Shown: positions 8,949-19,900, numbered from the stretch's first letter. The stretch: DNA of 64,000 nt from Pseudomonadales bacterium (GCA_028281885.1 JANQJA010000016.1:1-64000); one strand, 5' to 3'. The notes: generated from the letters alone by a model not told the origin. Program-made: numbers and translations.

Positions 8949-10094
8949 ATGGATCTCAGCCTCAGCGAAGAACAACAGATGCTTCAGGACAGCGTCGATC
9001 GGTTTGTTCGGGAACAGTACCCTTTTGATGCACGTCAGCAATTGGTCGAATCAGAGGCCGGATTCAGTCAGGAGAACTGGGCGGAGTTTGCCCGGCTGGG
9101 CTGGCTGTCATTGCCACTCTCAAGTGACAGCGGCGGGCTAGGGGGCGGCGCGGTGGGATTGATGATCCTGATGGAGTGCTTTGGCAAGGGGCTGGTCATT
9201 GAGCCGTACCTCTCCTCGATCGTGCTGACAGCGGGATGCCTGACTAAAGCCGGTAGCGGAAAGCATGAATCAGTACTTGCCGAGTTGATGGCGGGAAGTC
9301 GCAAGGGTGCGCTGGCTTTCGTCGAAGCAGATGCTCGATACGACCTTTCCCGGGTCGCAACCCGGGCGGACTTGGATGGCGGCGGGTTCCTGATTCACGG
9401 TACCAAGAATGTTGTACTGGGAGGGCCCGCAGCGGACTACCTGGTAGTCCCGACAAGAACCAGTGGTGAGATCAACGATTCGAATGGCATCACCCTGTTT
9501 CTCGTTCCTGCCGATGCAGATGGAATCAGCCGTCAGAACTATGCCACTGTCGATGGGCATCGTGCGTCAGAAATTCGTTTCGATGGCGTACGGGTTGAGG
9601 CGAGTGACATTGTCGGGAAGCCGGAGAGCGGCCATGATCTGCTTCAGGCGGTGATCCGCGATGGCAGCTTTGCGGTCAGTGCTGAAGCTGTTGGCGCGAT
9701 GGAAGTGCTGGTGCAGTCGACGGTTGAATACTGCAAGACGCGGGAACAGTTCGGCCAACCCATTGGCAAGTTCCAGGTGCTGCAGCATCGTATGGCCGAT
9801 ATGTTTATGGCCCATGAGCAGACTAAGTCGCTGCTGTATCTGGCGGCAATCAAACTTGATAGTGACGATGCGGCAGAGGCGCAGCGAGCAGTTTATGCGT
9901 TGAAGGTCCAGGTTGGACGGGCGGGTCGATTCGTCGGGCAGAATGCCATTCAGCTTCATGGGGGAATGGGGATGACCGAAGAACTGGCGGTTGGCCACTA
10001 TTTCAAGCGCCTGACGGTCATCGAGACACTCTTTGGTAACGCCGATTATCACTTGAAGATGTATGCGAATAGTGGAGGGAGAGAAGATGTCTGA
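8949..10094 (+). CDS. Acyl-CoA dehydrogenase, pimeloyl-CoA dehydrogenase small-subunit type
   Basis: A 381-residue FAD enzyme of the acyl-CoA dehydrogenase superfamily, oxidising an acyl-CoA to its 2-enoyl-CoA. It starts MDLSLSEEQQMLQDSVDRFV, has the middle beta-domain (ALAFVEADARYD) and the C-terminal helical domain with REQFGQPIGKFQVLQHRMADM and QLHGGMGMTEE. The pattern fits the small-subunit class (PimD-like), which usually pairs with a large subunit; none is encoded nearby. The last 8 bases overlap the following hydrolase gene. Substrate is not predictable. Confidence 0.88.
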   Translation: MDLSLSEEQQMLQDSVDRFVREQYPFDARQQLVESEAGFSQENWAEFARLGWLSLPLSSDSGGLGGGAVGLMILMECFGKGLVIEPYLSSIVLTAGCLTKAGSGKHESVLAELMAGSRKGALAFVEADARYDLSRVATRADLDGGGFLIHGTKNVVLGGPAADYLVVPTRTSGEINDSNGITLFLVPADADGISRQNYATVDGHRASEIRFDGVRVEASDIVGKPESGHDLLQAVIRDGSFAVSAEAVGAMEVLVQSTVEYCKTREQFGQPIGKFQVLQHRMADMFMAHEQTKSLLYLAAIKLDSDDAAEAQRAVYALKVQVGRAGRFVGQNAIQLHGGMGMTEELAVGHYFKRLTVIETLFGNADYHLKMYANSGGREDV

Positions 10095-10971
10095 GGGAGG
10101 ACAGACACCTGACTGGTTCTGGGAGGCGGTGGAGACACCCTCCGAGTCCGGTTCGGTCGAAGTCGATGATTGCGATATCAACTATCTGACCTGGAGCGGC
10201 CCGGGCAAGCAGGGTTTGTTGCTGGTGCATGGACATAATGCGCATGCGCATTGGTGGGATTTCATTGCGCCCTTCTTCAAGGATGATTACCAGACGGCTG
10301 CGCTGGACCTGTCAGGTATGGGAGATAGCGATCATCGGGACACTTATTCCACCGATACCTATGCTCGCGAGATTCTTGCCGTGGCGGATGCACTGTCGAT
10401 GCCGACGGATACCATCGTGGTTGCCCACAGTTTCGGTGGCAGGATGGCGCTTCGGACCTTCGTTGAACATCCGGATCGCTTTGGCGGACTGGTGCTTGTG
10501 GATTCAGGTGCCCGTGATCCTGAAGAGCAGAAAGAAAAGGCAAGAGATCAGGGACCGCCCCGACTGGCCCAGTCGAAGGTTTACCCGAGTCGTGAGATTG
10601 CGATGTCTCGTTTCAGACTCCAGCCACCGCAACAATGTGCCAATCAGTACATTGTCGATCACATTGCCAGGAATTCTGTCGAGTATATCGACGAAGAAGA
10701 TGGCTGGAGCTGGAAATTCGATGATGAGCAGTCGATGCGCATGGAAAGGGCAGGCGATGCCGCTGAAGAGGTTCGTGCGCTGACCGGCCGGACAGCTCTG
10801 ATCTATGGCGAACAGAGCGAATCCTTCAGCGCTCGATCCGCTGAGTTTATGAAATCACTGTTGCCAGAGCTTGAAATGTATCCGATGGCAGATGCGCAGC
10901 ATCATGTGTTTCTGGACCAGCCACTGGGGTTTGTTGACCAGCTCAAAGACGTCCTGTCCCGCTGGCGTTAG
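10087..10971 (+). CDS. Alpha/beta-fold hydrolase
   Basis: A 294-residue alpha/beta hydrolase. The nucleophile elbow is AHSFGG (Ser), the oxyanion region is LVHGHNAHAHWWDFI and the catalytic His is near the end (AQHHVFLDQP). No signal peptide, so cytosolic. I chose ATG 10087 because GGAGG at 10074-10078 is correctly spaced; an in-frame ATG at 10063 lies inside the upstream gene. It forms a two-gene operon with the acyl-CoA dehydrogenase, suggesting thioester or ester hydrolysis in the same acyl-CoA pathway. The 3' end runs into a strong terminator. Confidence 0.85.
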   Translation: MSEGGQTPDWFWEAVETPSESGSVEVDDCDINYLTWSGPGKQGLLLVHGHNAHAHWWDFIAPFFKDDYQTAALDLSGMGDSDHRDTYSTDTYAREILAVADALSMPTDTIVVAHSFGGRMALRTFVEHPDRFGGLVLVDSGARDPEEQKEKARDQGPPRLAQSKVYPSREIAMSRFRLQPPQQCANQYIVDHIARNSVEYIDEEDGWSWKFDDEQSMRMERAGDAAEEVRALTGRTALIYGEQSESFSARSAEFMKSLLPELEMYPMADAQHHVFLDQPLGFVDQLKDVLSRWR

Positions 10972-10980
10972 TTCAAGCCA

Positions 10981-11009
10981 AAAAAAGGGGAGCCATGCTC
11001 CCCTTTTTT
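10981..11009. terminator. Bidirectional intrinsic terminator
   Basis: Perfect 13-bp stem AAAAAAGGGGAGC / GCTCCCCTTTTTT with a 3-base CAT loop, located between the convergent hydrolase and thiolase genes. The A-run and T-run let it work for both transcripts. Confidence 0.93.
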
Positions 11010-11030
11010 GTCGATTCGCCAGCGGCGAAA

Positions 11031-12218
11031 TTAGCAGGCTTCGAAAAGTCCGGCGCCGCCCATGCCGCCGCCGATACACATTGAAACGATGCCATATTTC
11101 TTGTTGCGACGCTTCAGTTCGCGGAGGATGTGTCCGGTCAGGCGTGAGCCGGTCATACCGAAGGGGTGTCCGATTGCGATTGAGCCGCCGTTTACGTTGT
11201 AGATTTCCGGATCGATTTCAAGCTTGTCGCGGCAGTACAGGCACTGCGATGCGAAGGCTTCGTTCAGCTCGACCAGGTCGATGTCATTCATGGTCATGCC
11301 CTTGTATTCGAGCAGACGCGGAATCGAGAATACCGGGCCGATACCCATTTCATCCGGCTCACAGCCAGCAACTGCCCAGCCGCGGAAATACGCCATCGGC
11401 TCGAGGCCGAGTTGCGCGGCACGATCAGCGCTCATCAGCAGGGTCATGGAAGCGCCGTCTGAAAGCTGTGACGCATTACCTGCCGTCACGGTACCGTCTT
11501 CTTCGAATGCCGGTGGCAGCTTTGCCAGGCCTTCGATGGTGGTTTCCGGGCGGTTACACTCGTCTCCCACGACTTCGCCGTCGACGATTTGTGTTTCCTT
11601 GGTTTCCTTGTTGATGACTTTGTTCCACTTCACTTTCATCGGCACGATTTCGTCGTCGTAGTATCCCTTCTGCTGAGCGGCGGCTGTGCGCTTCTGGGAC
11701 TCAAGCGAATACTCGTCCTGGTATTCGCGGGTAATGTTGTAGCGCCGGGCAACGACTTCCGCGGTGTTACCCATGGCCATGTACAGATCAGGTGCTTTCT
11801 CCAGAATAGTCGGGTGACGCTGCCACTTGCCCGGTGTGCCACGTTCACCGGCAGTGATAGACTCCACGCCGCCAGCGATCATGATCTCTGCGCAGCCACT
11901 GCCAATCTGGTTGGCTGCAAATGCGATCGAGTTCAAACCGGAGGAACAGGCACGGCTGATGGTGGTGCCTGCCGTGGTAATCGGCAGATTGGACAGAACG
12001 ACAGCGCCGCGCGCCATGTTGCCGCTTTGTTCGCCCTGTTGATTGGCAGCACCCAGTACCACGTCTTCAACCTCCGCCGGGTCAAGGTCGGGGTTGCGTT
12101 CCAGCAGCGCGTTGATGCAATGCGCTACCATATCGTCGGGTCGGGTCAGGTTGAATGTGCCTCGAAATGATTTGGCCAGACCGGTTCTGACACTATCTAC
12201 CACTACTACGTCACGCAT
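11031..12218 (-). CDS. Acetyl-CoA C-acyltransferase (thiolase)
   Basis: A 395-residue thiolase catalysing reversible CoA-dependent cleavage/condensation of 3-ketoacyl-CoA. Nucleophile C91 lies in ISRACSSGLNS, with H351 in IAIGHPFGMTG and the second active-site cysteine C381 in CIGGGMGGAG. Length is normal for the family. A purine-rich GTGGAG precedes the ATG. It converges on the acyl-CoA dehydrogenase/hydrolase operon, so these three genes may share a fatty-acid or ring-degradation route. Whether it is degradative (FadA/FadI-like) or biosynthetic (PhaA/AtoB-like) cannot be settled from sequence alone. Confidence 0.92.
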   Translation of the reverse strand: MRDVVVVDSVRTGLAKSFRGTFNLTRPDDMVAHCINALLERNPDLDPAEVEDVVLGAANQQGEQSGNMARGAVVLSNLPITTAGTTISRACSSGLNSIAFAANQIGSGCAEIMIAGGVESITAGERGTPGKWQRHPTILEKAPDLYMAMGNTAEVVARRYNITREYQDEYSLESQKRTAAAQQKGYYDDEIVPMKVKWNKVINKETKETQIVDGEVVGDECNRPETTIEGLAKLPPAFEEDGTVTAGNASQLSDGASMTLLMSADRAAQLGLEPMAYFRGWAVAGCEPDEMGIGPVFSIPRLLEYKGMTMNDIDLVELNEAFASQCLYCRDKLEIDPEIYNVNGGSIAIGHPFGMTGSRLTGHILRELKRRNKKYGIVSMCIGGGMGGAGLFEAC

Positions 12219-12317
12219 CAGCGTATCTCCACTCTTTGAATGCGGGAAAAAAAGAACCGCTATTGTGCCTTCATCGCGGGTATGGGTACAAGTCGCGCTG
12301 CTTTACCCGCACCTTAT

Positions 12318-14123
12318 TCAGGGGCTCAGAAGTGTCCCGGTCCGGGTGAGACGACGGGCTGATTCGGCAAGTCCGCCACGCCGATTACGGGCCAGCCAGA
12401 GTGCCCGGTGCTGGTCTATGCAATGCTGCAGTTCCCGGCGCAATCGTGCCTTGTCGCGCCTGATGCCACGACGATATTGCAGGCGGTGAATGCCGTGACG
12501 AGCGAGCTGTACGGCATTGGTCAGTTCCTGGGTCACGGGTCCTGGGTCAAGAGATGTACTCACCGCGCGTAGTCCATGGCCGATGTCACCCAGGTTGTCA
12601 TCGGCCGCCGCCAGTTGCCGGTCCCGCAGGTGCGCCCACTGGTCCGGATCACTGGATGCAGGTTCGAACATCATCAGATTGAATGGTGAGGCATTTCTGA
12701 TGGCGGAGGGGAGCGTGTCGGGTGCCCGGCCCAGTCGCAGCAGCAGCTGACTGGCAGCGCGGGCCGGTGCTGTCGCACCAAAGAAGGTGCGTGCGACGCC
12801 GTCGGCGATGTTTATCTGCCGGGCTTTACGGTGATTCCAGGCGTGGCAGGCACCGAGCAGGAAGCCCGGATAACTGATCGGCAGGTATTGATGATGGCCG
12901 CCGTCACCCCAGTCGGTCACGAGATATCCCAATGCGCCCTGGTTGATCCCGGCGGCGGCCGCGCGGCCGAGATTGGCCTTGGCGTTACTGAGGCGACCGG
13001 TCAGCGAGTTCCATGACGATGTGCCGGGGCAGACATAAAAGTCCACACCTGCCTCAGCCAGGCGCCGGGTTTCCCTGGGAAACGGATGATCTGCCTCGTA
13101 ACCCCAGTTCAGCGCGATGAGATTCTGATCCAGAGTCCCCAGGCACTCCGGCGCCTTCTGGATGATGTCGCTCCAGAACATCATACGTCTGCCCTGGCGG
13201 TGTACCAGGCGCTGGATCTGGTGAAGAAAGTCCAAGTATACGGCGGTGGTGCCGATGCTGGCGCAGCGACGGCGGCTGAACCCCGCGCCAAGTTCCCAGG
13301 GTTCATCGCCACCGATGTTGAACAAAGCGGAGTTGAACAGAGGCAGGTACTCGGCGTACAGCGAGCGAAGCAGGGTGAGGCTTTGTCGGTCTGGCCTCAA
13401 CGTCGACCCGTAACGGAAGCGAACGCCAGAGAGGGGGTGAACGAACCCATCGGGACATTCGGCGAAACGATGGTAATCGGGATGGCGCAGCCAGCGTTCG
13501 AAATGGCCGAATGAATTCAGGTTCGGCACCAGATCGATGAATCGATCTGCACAGTACTGTCGCAGCTTCAAGATATCGTTAGCGGTGAGCGGTGATGCAC
13601 CGGCCCACACCTGTCGATGTTCGACGAAGGCAAAGGTATGCTCGACATAAAGCTGGAGTTCGTTGTAACGGAGCCGGGCAAACCGATCGATCAGTGTCAG
13701 CAGTGTTTCGAGTTTCGGTACCTTGCACCGACTGATATCGAGCATGACACCACGGCGCTCGAAGTCAGGGTGATCCCTGATGTCGAAACAGGGCAGCCGG
13801 TCCGGGTACTCGTCGAGCAATTGATGACAGGCCTGCAGACCATAATACAGTCCCGCCGGGTCCCCTCGCAGGATCATGCCATCGGTGGTACTGCGAAGGT
13901 GGTAGGCCTGCGGACCGCTTGTCTCCGATATCAGGGTCAGCAGGGTCTCCCCCGCCCGGGGCTGACCATAGGTGATGTCCAGTTCGGCATGCTCAGCCAG
14001 CGCTTGTGCGGCGCGGGCTACCCGCGGGTCATCAATGTGATGAAGCCGGAGATAGGTTCGGCCCTTCCGGTTCAGTCGGCCGCCGCTGCGTCTGAGTTGG
14101 CGGGGTGGGGGATATAGGTGCAT
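12318..14123 (-). CDS. Glycoside hydrolase family 20 beta-N-acetylhexosaminidase-like, no signal peptide
   Basis: A 601-residue GH20 enzyme removing terminal N-acetylhexosamines. The N-terminal beta-domain (1-120) precedes a TIM barrel beginning FERRGVMLDISR. The catalytic Asp-Glu pair is D273-E274 in NIGGDEPWELG, and PNLNSFGHFE and a C-terminal Trp (LIALNWGYEAD) are family sites. The N-terminus MHLYPPPRQLRRSGGRLNRK is basic and not a secretion signal, so the enzyme is predicted cytosolic, unlike the secreted chitobiases. It is divergent from glpK and may act on imported chito-oligosaccharides or cell-wall turnover products. Confidence 0.85.
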   Translation of the reverse strand: MHLYPPPRQLRRSGGRLNRKGRTYLRLHHIDDPRVARAAQALAEHAELDITYGQPRAGETLLTLISETSGPQAYHLRSTTDGMILRGDPAGLYYGLQACHQLLDEYPDRLPCFDIRDHPDFERRGVMLDISRCKVPKLETLLTLIDRFARLRYNELQLYVEHTFAFVEHRQVWAGASPLTANDILKLRQYCADRFIDLVPNLNSFGHFERWLRHPDYHRFAECPDGFVHPLSGVRFRYGSTLRPDRQSLTLLRSLYAEYLPLFNSALFNIGGDEPWELGAGFSRRRCASIGTTAVYLDFLHQIQRLVHRQGRRMMFWSDIIQKAPECLGTLDQNLIALNWGYEADHPFPRETRRLAEAGVDFYVCPGTSSWNSLTGRLSNAKANLGRAAAAGINQGALGYLVTDWGDGGHHQYLPISYPGFLLGACHAWNHRKARQINIADGVARTFFGATAPARAASQLLLRLGRAPDTLPSAIRNASPFNLMMFEPASSDPDQWAHLRDRQLAAADDNLGDIGHGLRAVSTSLDPGPVTQELTNAVQLARHGIHRLQYRRGIRRDKARLRRELQHCIDQHRALWLARNRRGGLAESARRLTRTGTLLSP

Positions 14124-14260
14124 CAGGTCAGGTCCTCGGCGTGCATTGAATCATGTCAAACGCGCGGTGTCGCCCACCATGCAGAGGATGATGTTTTCAA
14201 TTGGCGATACGTTTGCCATCCTAGCTGTCGCAACAGGCTCATCAAGAGAGGGTAAAGCCG

Positions 14261-15742
14261 GTGCCGTACATTGCTGCGATTGATCAGGGAACAACCAGTT
14301 CCCGCACGATTATCTTCAATCATCAGTCGGAGCTGATGGCCATCGCACAACAGGAATTTGCCCAGTCTTACCCGCGAAATGGATGGGTCGAACATGACCC
14401 GGAGGAGATCTGGTCGACAACCCTCGCGACCCTGCGTTCGGCAATCAGCGAGGCAGGATTGTCAGCGGTCGATATTTCTGCCATCGGTATCACCAATCAG
14501 CGCGAAACCACGATGATCTGGGATCGGGACACGGGCGAACCGGTTTACCCGGCGATTGTCTGGCAGGATCGGCGTACCGCGGAGATGTGTGAAGCGCTCA
14601 AAGCCGCGGGGCTGGAGCAGATGATCCGGGATCGGACCGGTTTGTTACTGGATCCCTATTTCTCGGCGACAAAAATCAAGTGGCTGCTGGATGAGGTCGA
14701 TGGTGTTCGAGCTCGCGCCCTCAAAGGTGACCTGGCGTTCGGTACCGTCGATTCATTTTTGATCTGGCGTCTGAGCGGGGGCCGGGTCCACAAGACCGAC
14801 GCCACCAATGCGTCACGAACAGCCCTTTTTAACATTCATGAGCAGCGATGGGATAACGACATTCTGGCGGCGCTCGACATTCCGGAAACGCTGTTGCCCG
14901 CGGTGGAGGATTGCGCCGGTGACTACGGCACAACCGCGCCATCGCTACTGGAGACAGCGATCCCGATTGCCGGCGTGGCAGGGGATCAGCAGGCTGCGCT
15001 GATTGGCCAGTGCTGCTTCGAGCCCGGCATGGTGAAGAGCACCTATGGCACGGGTTGCTTTGTCATGCTGAATACAGGTGACCATGCGCTGCAGTCGGAC
15101 CATCGGTTACTGACGACGGTGGCCTACCGGCTGGATGGCAAGGTCACCTATGGCCTGGAAGGCAGCATCTTTGTGGCAGGTGCGGCGGTGAAATGGCTGC
15201 GGGATCGCTTGCATCTCATTGCGACCGCTGCGGACACCGAGGCGATTACGGCACGCAATCCTGATGCAGGTGGTGTCTTCGTGGTGCCGTCATTCACAGG
15301 TCTGGGTGCACCCTATTGGGACACCCATGCTCGGGGCGCCATTGTCGGTCTGACGCTGGACAGCAGCGCCGATGACATTGTGACGGCTACCCTGGAGTCC
15401 ATTTGCTACCAGACTCGCGATCTGACCACCGCCATGGTCGAGGACGGCGCAAGCCTCGGGACGCTGCGGGTGGATGGTGGCATGGTGGTCAATGACTGGC
15501 TGTGCCAGCGGCTGGCGAATACGCTTCAGCTTGCCGTAGAGCGCCCCCGATATGCTGAAACCACGGCGCTGGGCGCAGCCTATCTGGCCGGCCTGCAGGT
15601 GGGCGTGTTCGACGATCTCGGGGCCTTGTCCGCCGACTGGCACCTGGATCGGGCTTTTTCGCCCGAAACGGACCCGGCCCGGAGCGCGGCAGCCTACCAG
15701 AACTGGCTGGAAGCCGTTGCCCGGGTGCGTTCTTCCCGCTGA
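14261..15742 (+). CDS. glpK: Glycerol kinase
   Basis: FGGY-family kinase converting glycerol and ATP to sn-glycerol 3-phosphate, 493 residues, normal for GlpK. N-terminal phosphate loop YIAAIDQGTTSSRTIIF; substrate loops TNQRETTMIWDR and GTGCFVMLNTG; C-terminal FGGY signature region TLRVDGGMVVNDWLCQ. The start is GTG 14261 with GAGAGGG 9 bases upstream. No glpF, glpD or glpR lies beside it, so it is a stand-alone locus divergent from the GH20 gene. Confidence 0.97.
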   Translation: MPYIAAIDQGTTSSRTIIFNHQSELMAIAQQEFAQSYPRNGWVEHDPEEIWSTTLATLRSAISEAGLSAVDISAIGITNQRETTMIWDRDTGEPVYPAIVWQDRRTAEMCEALKAAGLEQMIRDRTGLLLDPYFSATKIKWLLDEVDGVRARALKGDLAFGTVDSFLIWRLSGGRVHKTDATNASRTALFNIHEQRWDNDILAALDIPETLLPAVEDCAGDYGTTAPSLLETAIPIAGVAGDQQAALIGQCCFEPGMVKSTYGTGCFVMLNTGDHALQSDHRLLTTVAYRLDGKVTYGLEGSIFVAGAAVKWLRDRLHLIATAADTEAITARNPDAGGVFVVPSFTGLGAPYWDTHARGAIVGLTLDSSADDIVTATLESICYQTRDLTTAMVEDGASLGTLRVDGGMVVNDWLCQRLANTLQLAVERPRYAETTALGAAYLAGLQVGVFDDLGALSADWHLDRAFSPETDPARSAAAYQNWLEAVARVRSSR

Positions 15743-15778
15743 TCGGGGTTACCTACAAAACTGTTACATTTCCATTAC

Positions 15779-16975
15779 ATGGCGTCCCGTGGTGGCAACT
15801 TAAAATGCCGCTTCTACAGTCTGCGATATCAGATTGCCGTGACTTCGACGACGATACAGCCTGCCGATACAGCCGCTGAACAGCGCGTTCGCATGTTCCG
15901 GATTGCCATGGCTGCAGCGGCGGTGATGGTCCATCTGACGGTCTGCCTGATGCTGCTGGTGCTGGGGCAGATGGAGATCGGTTGGGTAGGATTTCTGACG
16001 CTGACAACGATCTCCCTTGGTGGTTTCCTGCTACTGGCGCTGATGGTGCTGATGGAGTGGAACCTGGTGTTCGAGGATCCGGAGATGTCTCTGGTCCGTA
16101 TGGCCTGGGCCGTGACAGTCGTCATCATGACCACCTGCCTGGTCAATGAGACCTGGCCGCTCGTGGCCTTGTCAGGAATCGCCATGGTGCTGATCAGTGC
16201 CAACCGACTTGGACCAAGACAGCTGATTGTTTTTTGTTTGTATGCCATTTCAGTTTACAGCCTGACGGTGGTGTTTCGATCCCAGTTTGGTGGTACGGAT
16301 ATGGTGACCGAAGCGATTGTTGGCGCTGTCTTTGGGCTTGTCCTGGTGTCCGGACTGCTGTTGCACCAGGTCGAAGCGGCCAGTGTCGAGACCACGCTGG
16401 CAGATGCCAATCGAGAACTTCGTGCGGCGATTGAGCAGGTCCAGCGGCTGGCAGTCCGCGATGAACTGACCGGCGCGTTTAATCGACGTCATTTGCTCGA
16501 AGTACTGTCTCACGAAAAGGCGTTGGCCGATCGAAGGGGCGACTATGCCTTTACCCTCTGCTATGTGGACCTTGATCATTTCAAACGACTTAACGACCTG
16601 TTTGGTCACATCGTTGGGGATCAAGTGCTGCGAAGTTTTAGTAGTATTGCGACAGGTATCTTGCGGGAGGTCGACTGTGTCGCTCGTATCGGTGGTGAGG
16701 AATTCGTGCTGGTGCTTGGTAGTACCGCCGAAATCGACGCGCTGTCGGTAACGAAACGCATTGGCCTGGCGCTGCGGAAACTTGAAGTCAGTTCGAGCGA
16801 ACCGCAATATCGTGTCACCGCTTCCATCGGTGTTACCCAGTATCGGCCCCGGGAAAGTGTGGAAATGACCATGGAACGAGCGGACCGGGCCCTTTATGAT
16901 GCAAAGCACATGGGGCGCAACAAGATAGTTATCGCCGATAACATGAGTTTTGCTGTTAGCGCACTGCCGACGTGA
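15779..16975 (+). CDS. Membrane diguanylate cyclase (GGDEF domain)
   Basis: A 398-residue membrane protein producing c-di-GMP from two GTP. About six hydrophobic segments occupy residues 40-195 with no recognisable periplasmic sensor. The GGDEF domain begins RDELTGAFNRRHL, with catalytic RIGGEEF near residue 303 and an intact inhibitory I-site (REVD, five residues before GGEEF), so product feedback inhibition is expected. ATG 15779 gives a rather long polar N-terminus; a downstream start near 15838 is possible. It lies 21 bases before the PilZ-DUF1631-GGDEF-EAL gene and the two may form an operon. Confidence 0.9.
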   Translation: MASRGGNLKCRFYSLRYQIAVTSTTIQPADTAAEQRVRMFRIAMAAAAVMVHLTVCLMLLVLGQMEIGWVGFLTLTTISLGGFLLLALMVLMEWNLVFEDPEMSLVRMAWAVTVVIMTTCLVNETWPLVALSGIAMVLISANRLGPRQLIVFCLYAISVYSLTVVFRSQFGGTDMVTEAIVGAVFGLVLVSGLLLHQVEAASVETTLADANRELRAAIEQVQRLAVRDELTGAFNRRHLLEVLSHEKALADRRGDYAFTLCYVDLDHFKRLNDLFGHIVGDQVLRSFSSIATGILREVDCVARIGGEEFVLVLGSTAEIDALSVTKRIGLALRKLEVSSSEPQYRVTASIGVTQYRPRESVEMTMERADRALYDAKHMGRNKIVIADNMSFAVSALPT

Positions 16976-16996
16976 CATTAAGTAAACCAGAGAGAC

Positions 16997-19900
16997 ATGG
17001 AACAGCGAAAAACGCCGCGTTACGCGATTGACCTCAATGCCCTGGTGCATCCCAACGTTGGGCGTTCGTGGCTTTGTTCAATCCGTGACTTCTGTGAAGG
17101 CGGAATGCTGCTGGTAGAACAGGAAGGTAATCGGCGGCGCTCCCTGCCCGGTATCGCGCAGGGCGAGAACGTTGGGATTCACTTTGCGGTGCCCAATACC
17201 AGCGGGGCAGATCAGCACTTCCGACTCGAGGGCAGAATCGTTCGGGTACTGGATTCGGGCGTTGGGATCGCCTTCAGTGAGGGTATGGACGACGATGCCA
17301 TGACCGCGCTTTTGAATCATTCCAACAGCAAACCCATCCATTCCAAACCGCCCGCAGCGAGACAGCAGGCGAAGCAGGAATCGCCAAGTGAGCAGGAAGA
17401 GTCTTCGGGTGCGGCGCAGAGCAGACAGGGCGGTAGTGCATCGGCGCAGGCAACGGAAAGTAACCTGGAATTACAGGTGGAAGTGGGTGCGGCAAGTGGC
17501 ATCAGCCGAACGGATGCACGTCGCGTCATCGGCGCGATTCGGCGGGAAGTCAGTCGCGTCATGCCGGAAATGAACTCCGCGTTCTTCTCCTATATGGATG
17601 AGGAACTGCTGAAGCTGGCCCGCGACGCGAAATCCAACGCGGAGCAAAGTGATTACTTTGCAGCGATGTCGAATCTTGAGAAGGCCAAAAAGAAGGTGGG
17701 TGAGGCCTTTATTAATGAAGTGCTGGATCAGATTGATAACCCCCGAAACCTGAAGGCGCTGCTGGAAGCAAGAAAAGCGGCGGAACAGGAACGCAAGAAG
17801 CAACAGGCGAGTCGGGTCAAGTTGTCGCTGGTCAACACAGAAGAGTTCGAAGACTGGCTGGCAGTCGCCAACATCGTTTCTCGCAGTGAACGCGTCTACG
17901 AGAGTTACCTCAAGAAGATTCACCTGGCGATGGGAATGCTGGTGGATTCCTGGGCTCATAGCGAAGCAAATCCGGTCGGGACCGCAGTGTTTACTCACGC
18001 TTTCGACAACGCGATCAGGGATGTCGAACTCACCAAACAGATTCGCCAAAAGGTCTATAGCGGTTTTGAATCCAAGGCCGTGCCGCTGTTTCGCAAACTG
18101 TACATCGCATTGATCAAGATGATTGAAGAAAGTGGCGTCTTTCCGGATCTGGATGATGACAGTTTCGTGTTCACCGGGTCGGCGGTCACCACCAGCGAGC
18201 CGGAATCCGAATCTGAGTCAGAGGCCGGTCTCGATCAGGTGGAGGAAGTTGAAGAGGAGGCAGACGCCGATGCTGATTCTGCCTCGGAGAATGAGACGGA
18301 CTCGGTAGAGGACGATGCGGATCTTCGTTCGCAGATTGCCGATTTGCGTGAACAGTTGCAGAACCGCGGCGACGATCGCGGTCGCCGGCGTCCGCGGGGA
18401 GATGGAAGTAGAGCCGGTTCGGCATCGACAGCACGACGTCGCGATATCGGTGAGACCATCAGCTCGATCTACAGCACGGTTCGTAATCTCATGGGCCAGG
18501 TTGAGGAAGAAGACTTCGAGCTTGAGGAAGGCGAAGAGGCCGAGCTGGTGCAGCTGGAGGAGGTTCAGTCGCTGCTGTCCAACCTGCAGCAGGAGGTGTC
18601 AGGCAGTTCAGATCGCGTCCCGGTGCGAAGGCGACTTCAGGAGAGCCTGGCATCAACGGGTGCCAATCGTCGTATTGCGCCGGCCGCGCTGGAAAGTCTG
18701 GGCGTGGTCGAGAATCTGGTGGATTCCATTGAAGACGACAAGCTGCTGGCGCCGAATGCCAAGGATTGGATTCGCCAGCTTGAACTGACCCTGGACAAGG
18801 TGGCGACCAGCAACACGGACTTCCTTGATTCGGAAAACCCGCATGAGTCCCTTGAGGTCATTAACCAGCTGGCCCAGCTGGGTGGCTCCGAATCAGGCGG
18901 TATCAAGCGCGGCGTCGAGGAAGTCATCAAGCATATCAACGACAACTTCGATAGCAATCCGAAGGTTTTTGACGAGGCAGCCGAGCAGCTGAAACCGTTG
19001 GTGGATCGGCAGTCGCGTGCTTTCACCGGCAATGTTCAGCGTACCGTCAAGGCCAGTGAAGGCCAGCAGACCCTGATGAACGCCCAGCGTGCCGTCGTCA
19101 GTGAGATGGACACCATGCTTTCGGGCCGTCAGGTCCCCGAAGTATTGCTCAAGTTGCTGATGCCAGGATGGCGGAATCTGCTGGTGAATACCCATCTGCG
19201 TCAGGGCCGGGAAAGCACGGACTGGGCGCAGCAAGTTCAGGTACTGGAACAGGTGCTTGAGCATCTTGACGGCACCCTCGATCCCGGTGACAGCGCCAAC
19301 CTTGATCCTCAGGAGCTGTTACAGCAGGTTGAGCAGGGGCTTGATTCGATTGCATTTGAGCCGGGGCAGCGAGCCCCACTGATCAATTCCCTGCGGCGCT
19401 TTATCGTTGACGGCGAGGATCCTGCCGCGATTCCGAGGGTGGAAGTGGCCGAAGACACGGTGGCCACGACGCTGGGTTTTTCGGATGTCGAGCAAAAGGA
19501 TGAACGGCGACGGGAACTGATCGAGACGTTTTCCGGTGATGAGGACTGGAACAGCTGCCTTGAGCGTGCTTCTCACCTGCATATTGGCGAGTGGCTTGAG
19601 TTCACCGAACAGGCGGGTGCGCAGATTGCGATCGTTGCCTGGAGCAGCGACGACAAGTCCAACTTTGTTTTCGTCAATCGGCGAGGCGTGAAGACCCATG
19701 AGCTGATCATCGAAGATCTGGCGTCGAAGATGCACGAAGGCACAGCGCGAATCCTGGATGACTCGGAGATTCCGCTGACGGATCGGGCGTCGCACCGAAT
19801 GTTGCAGAACATGCACAACCAGCTCACGCATCAGGCGACCCACGATGAACTGACCGGTTTGATCAACCGAAAAGAGTTTGAGCGCGAACTGGCTCGAGTG

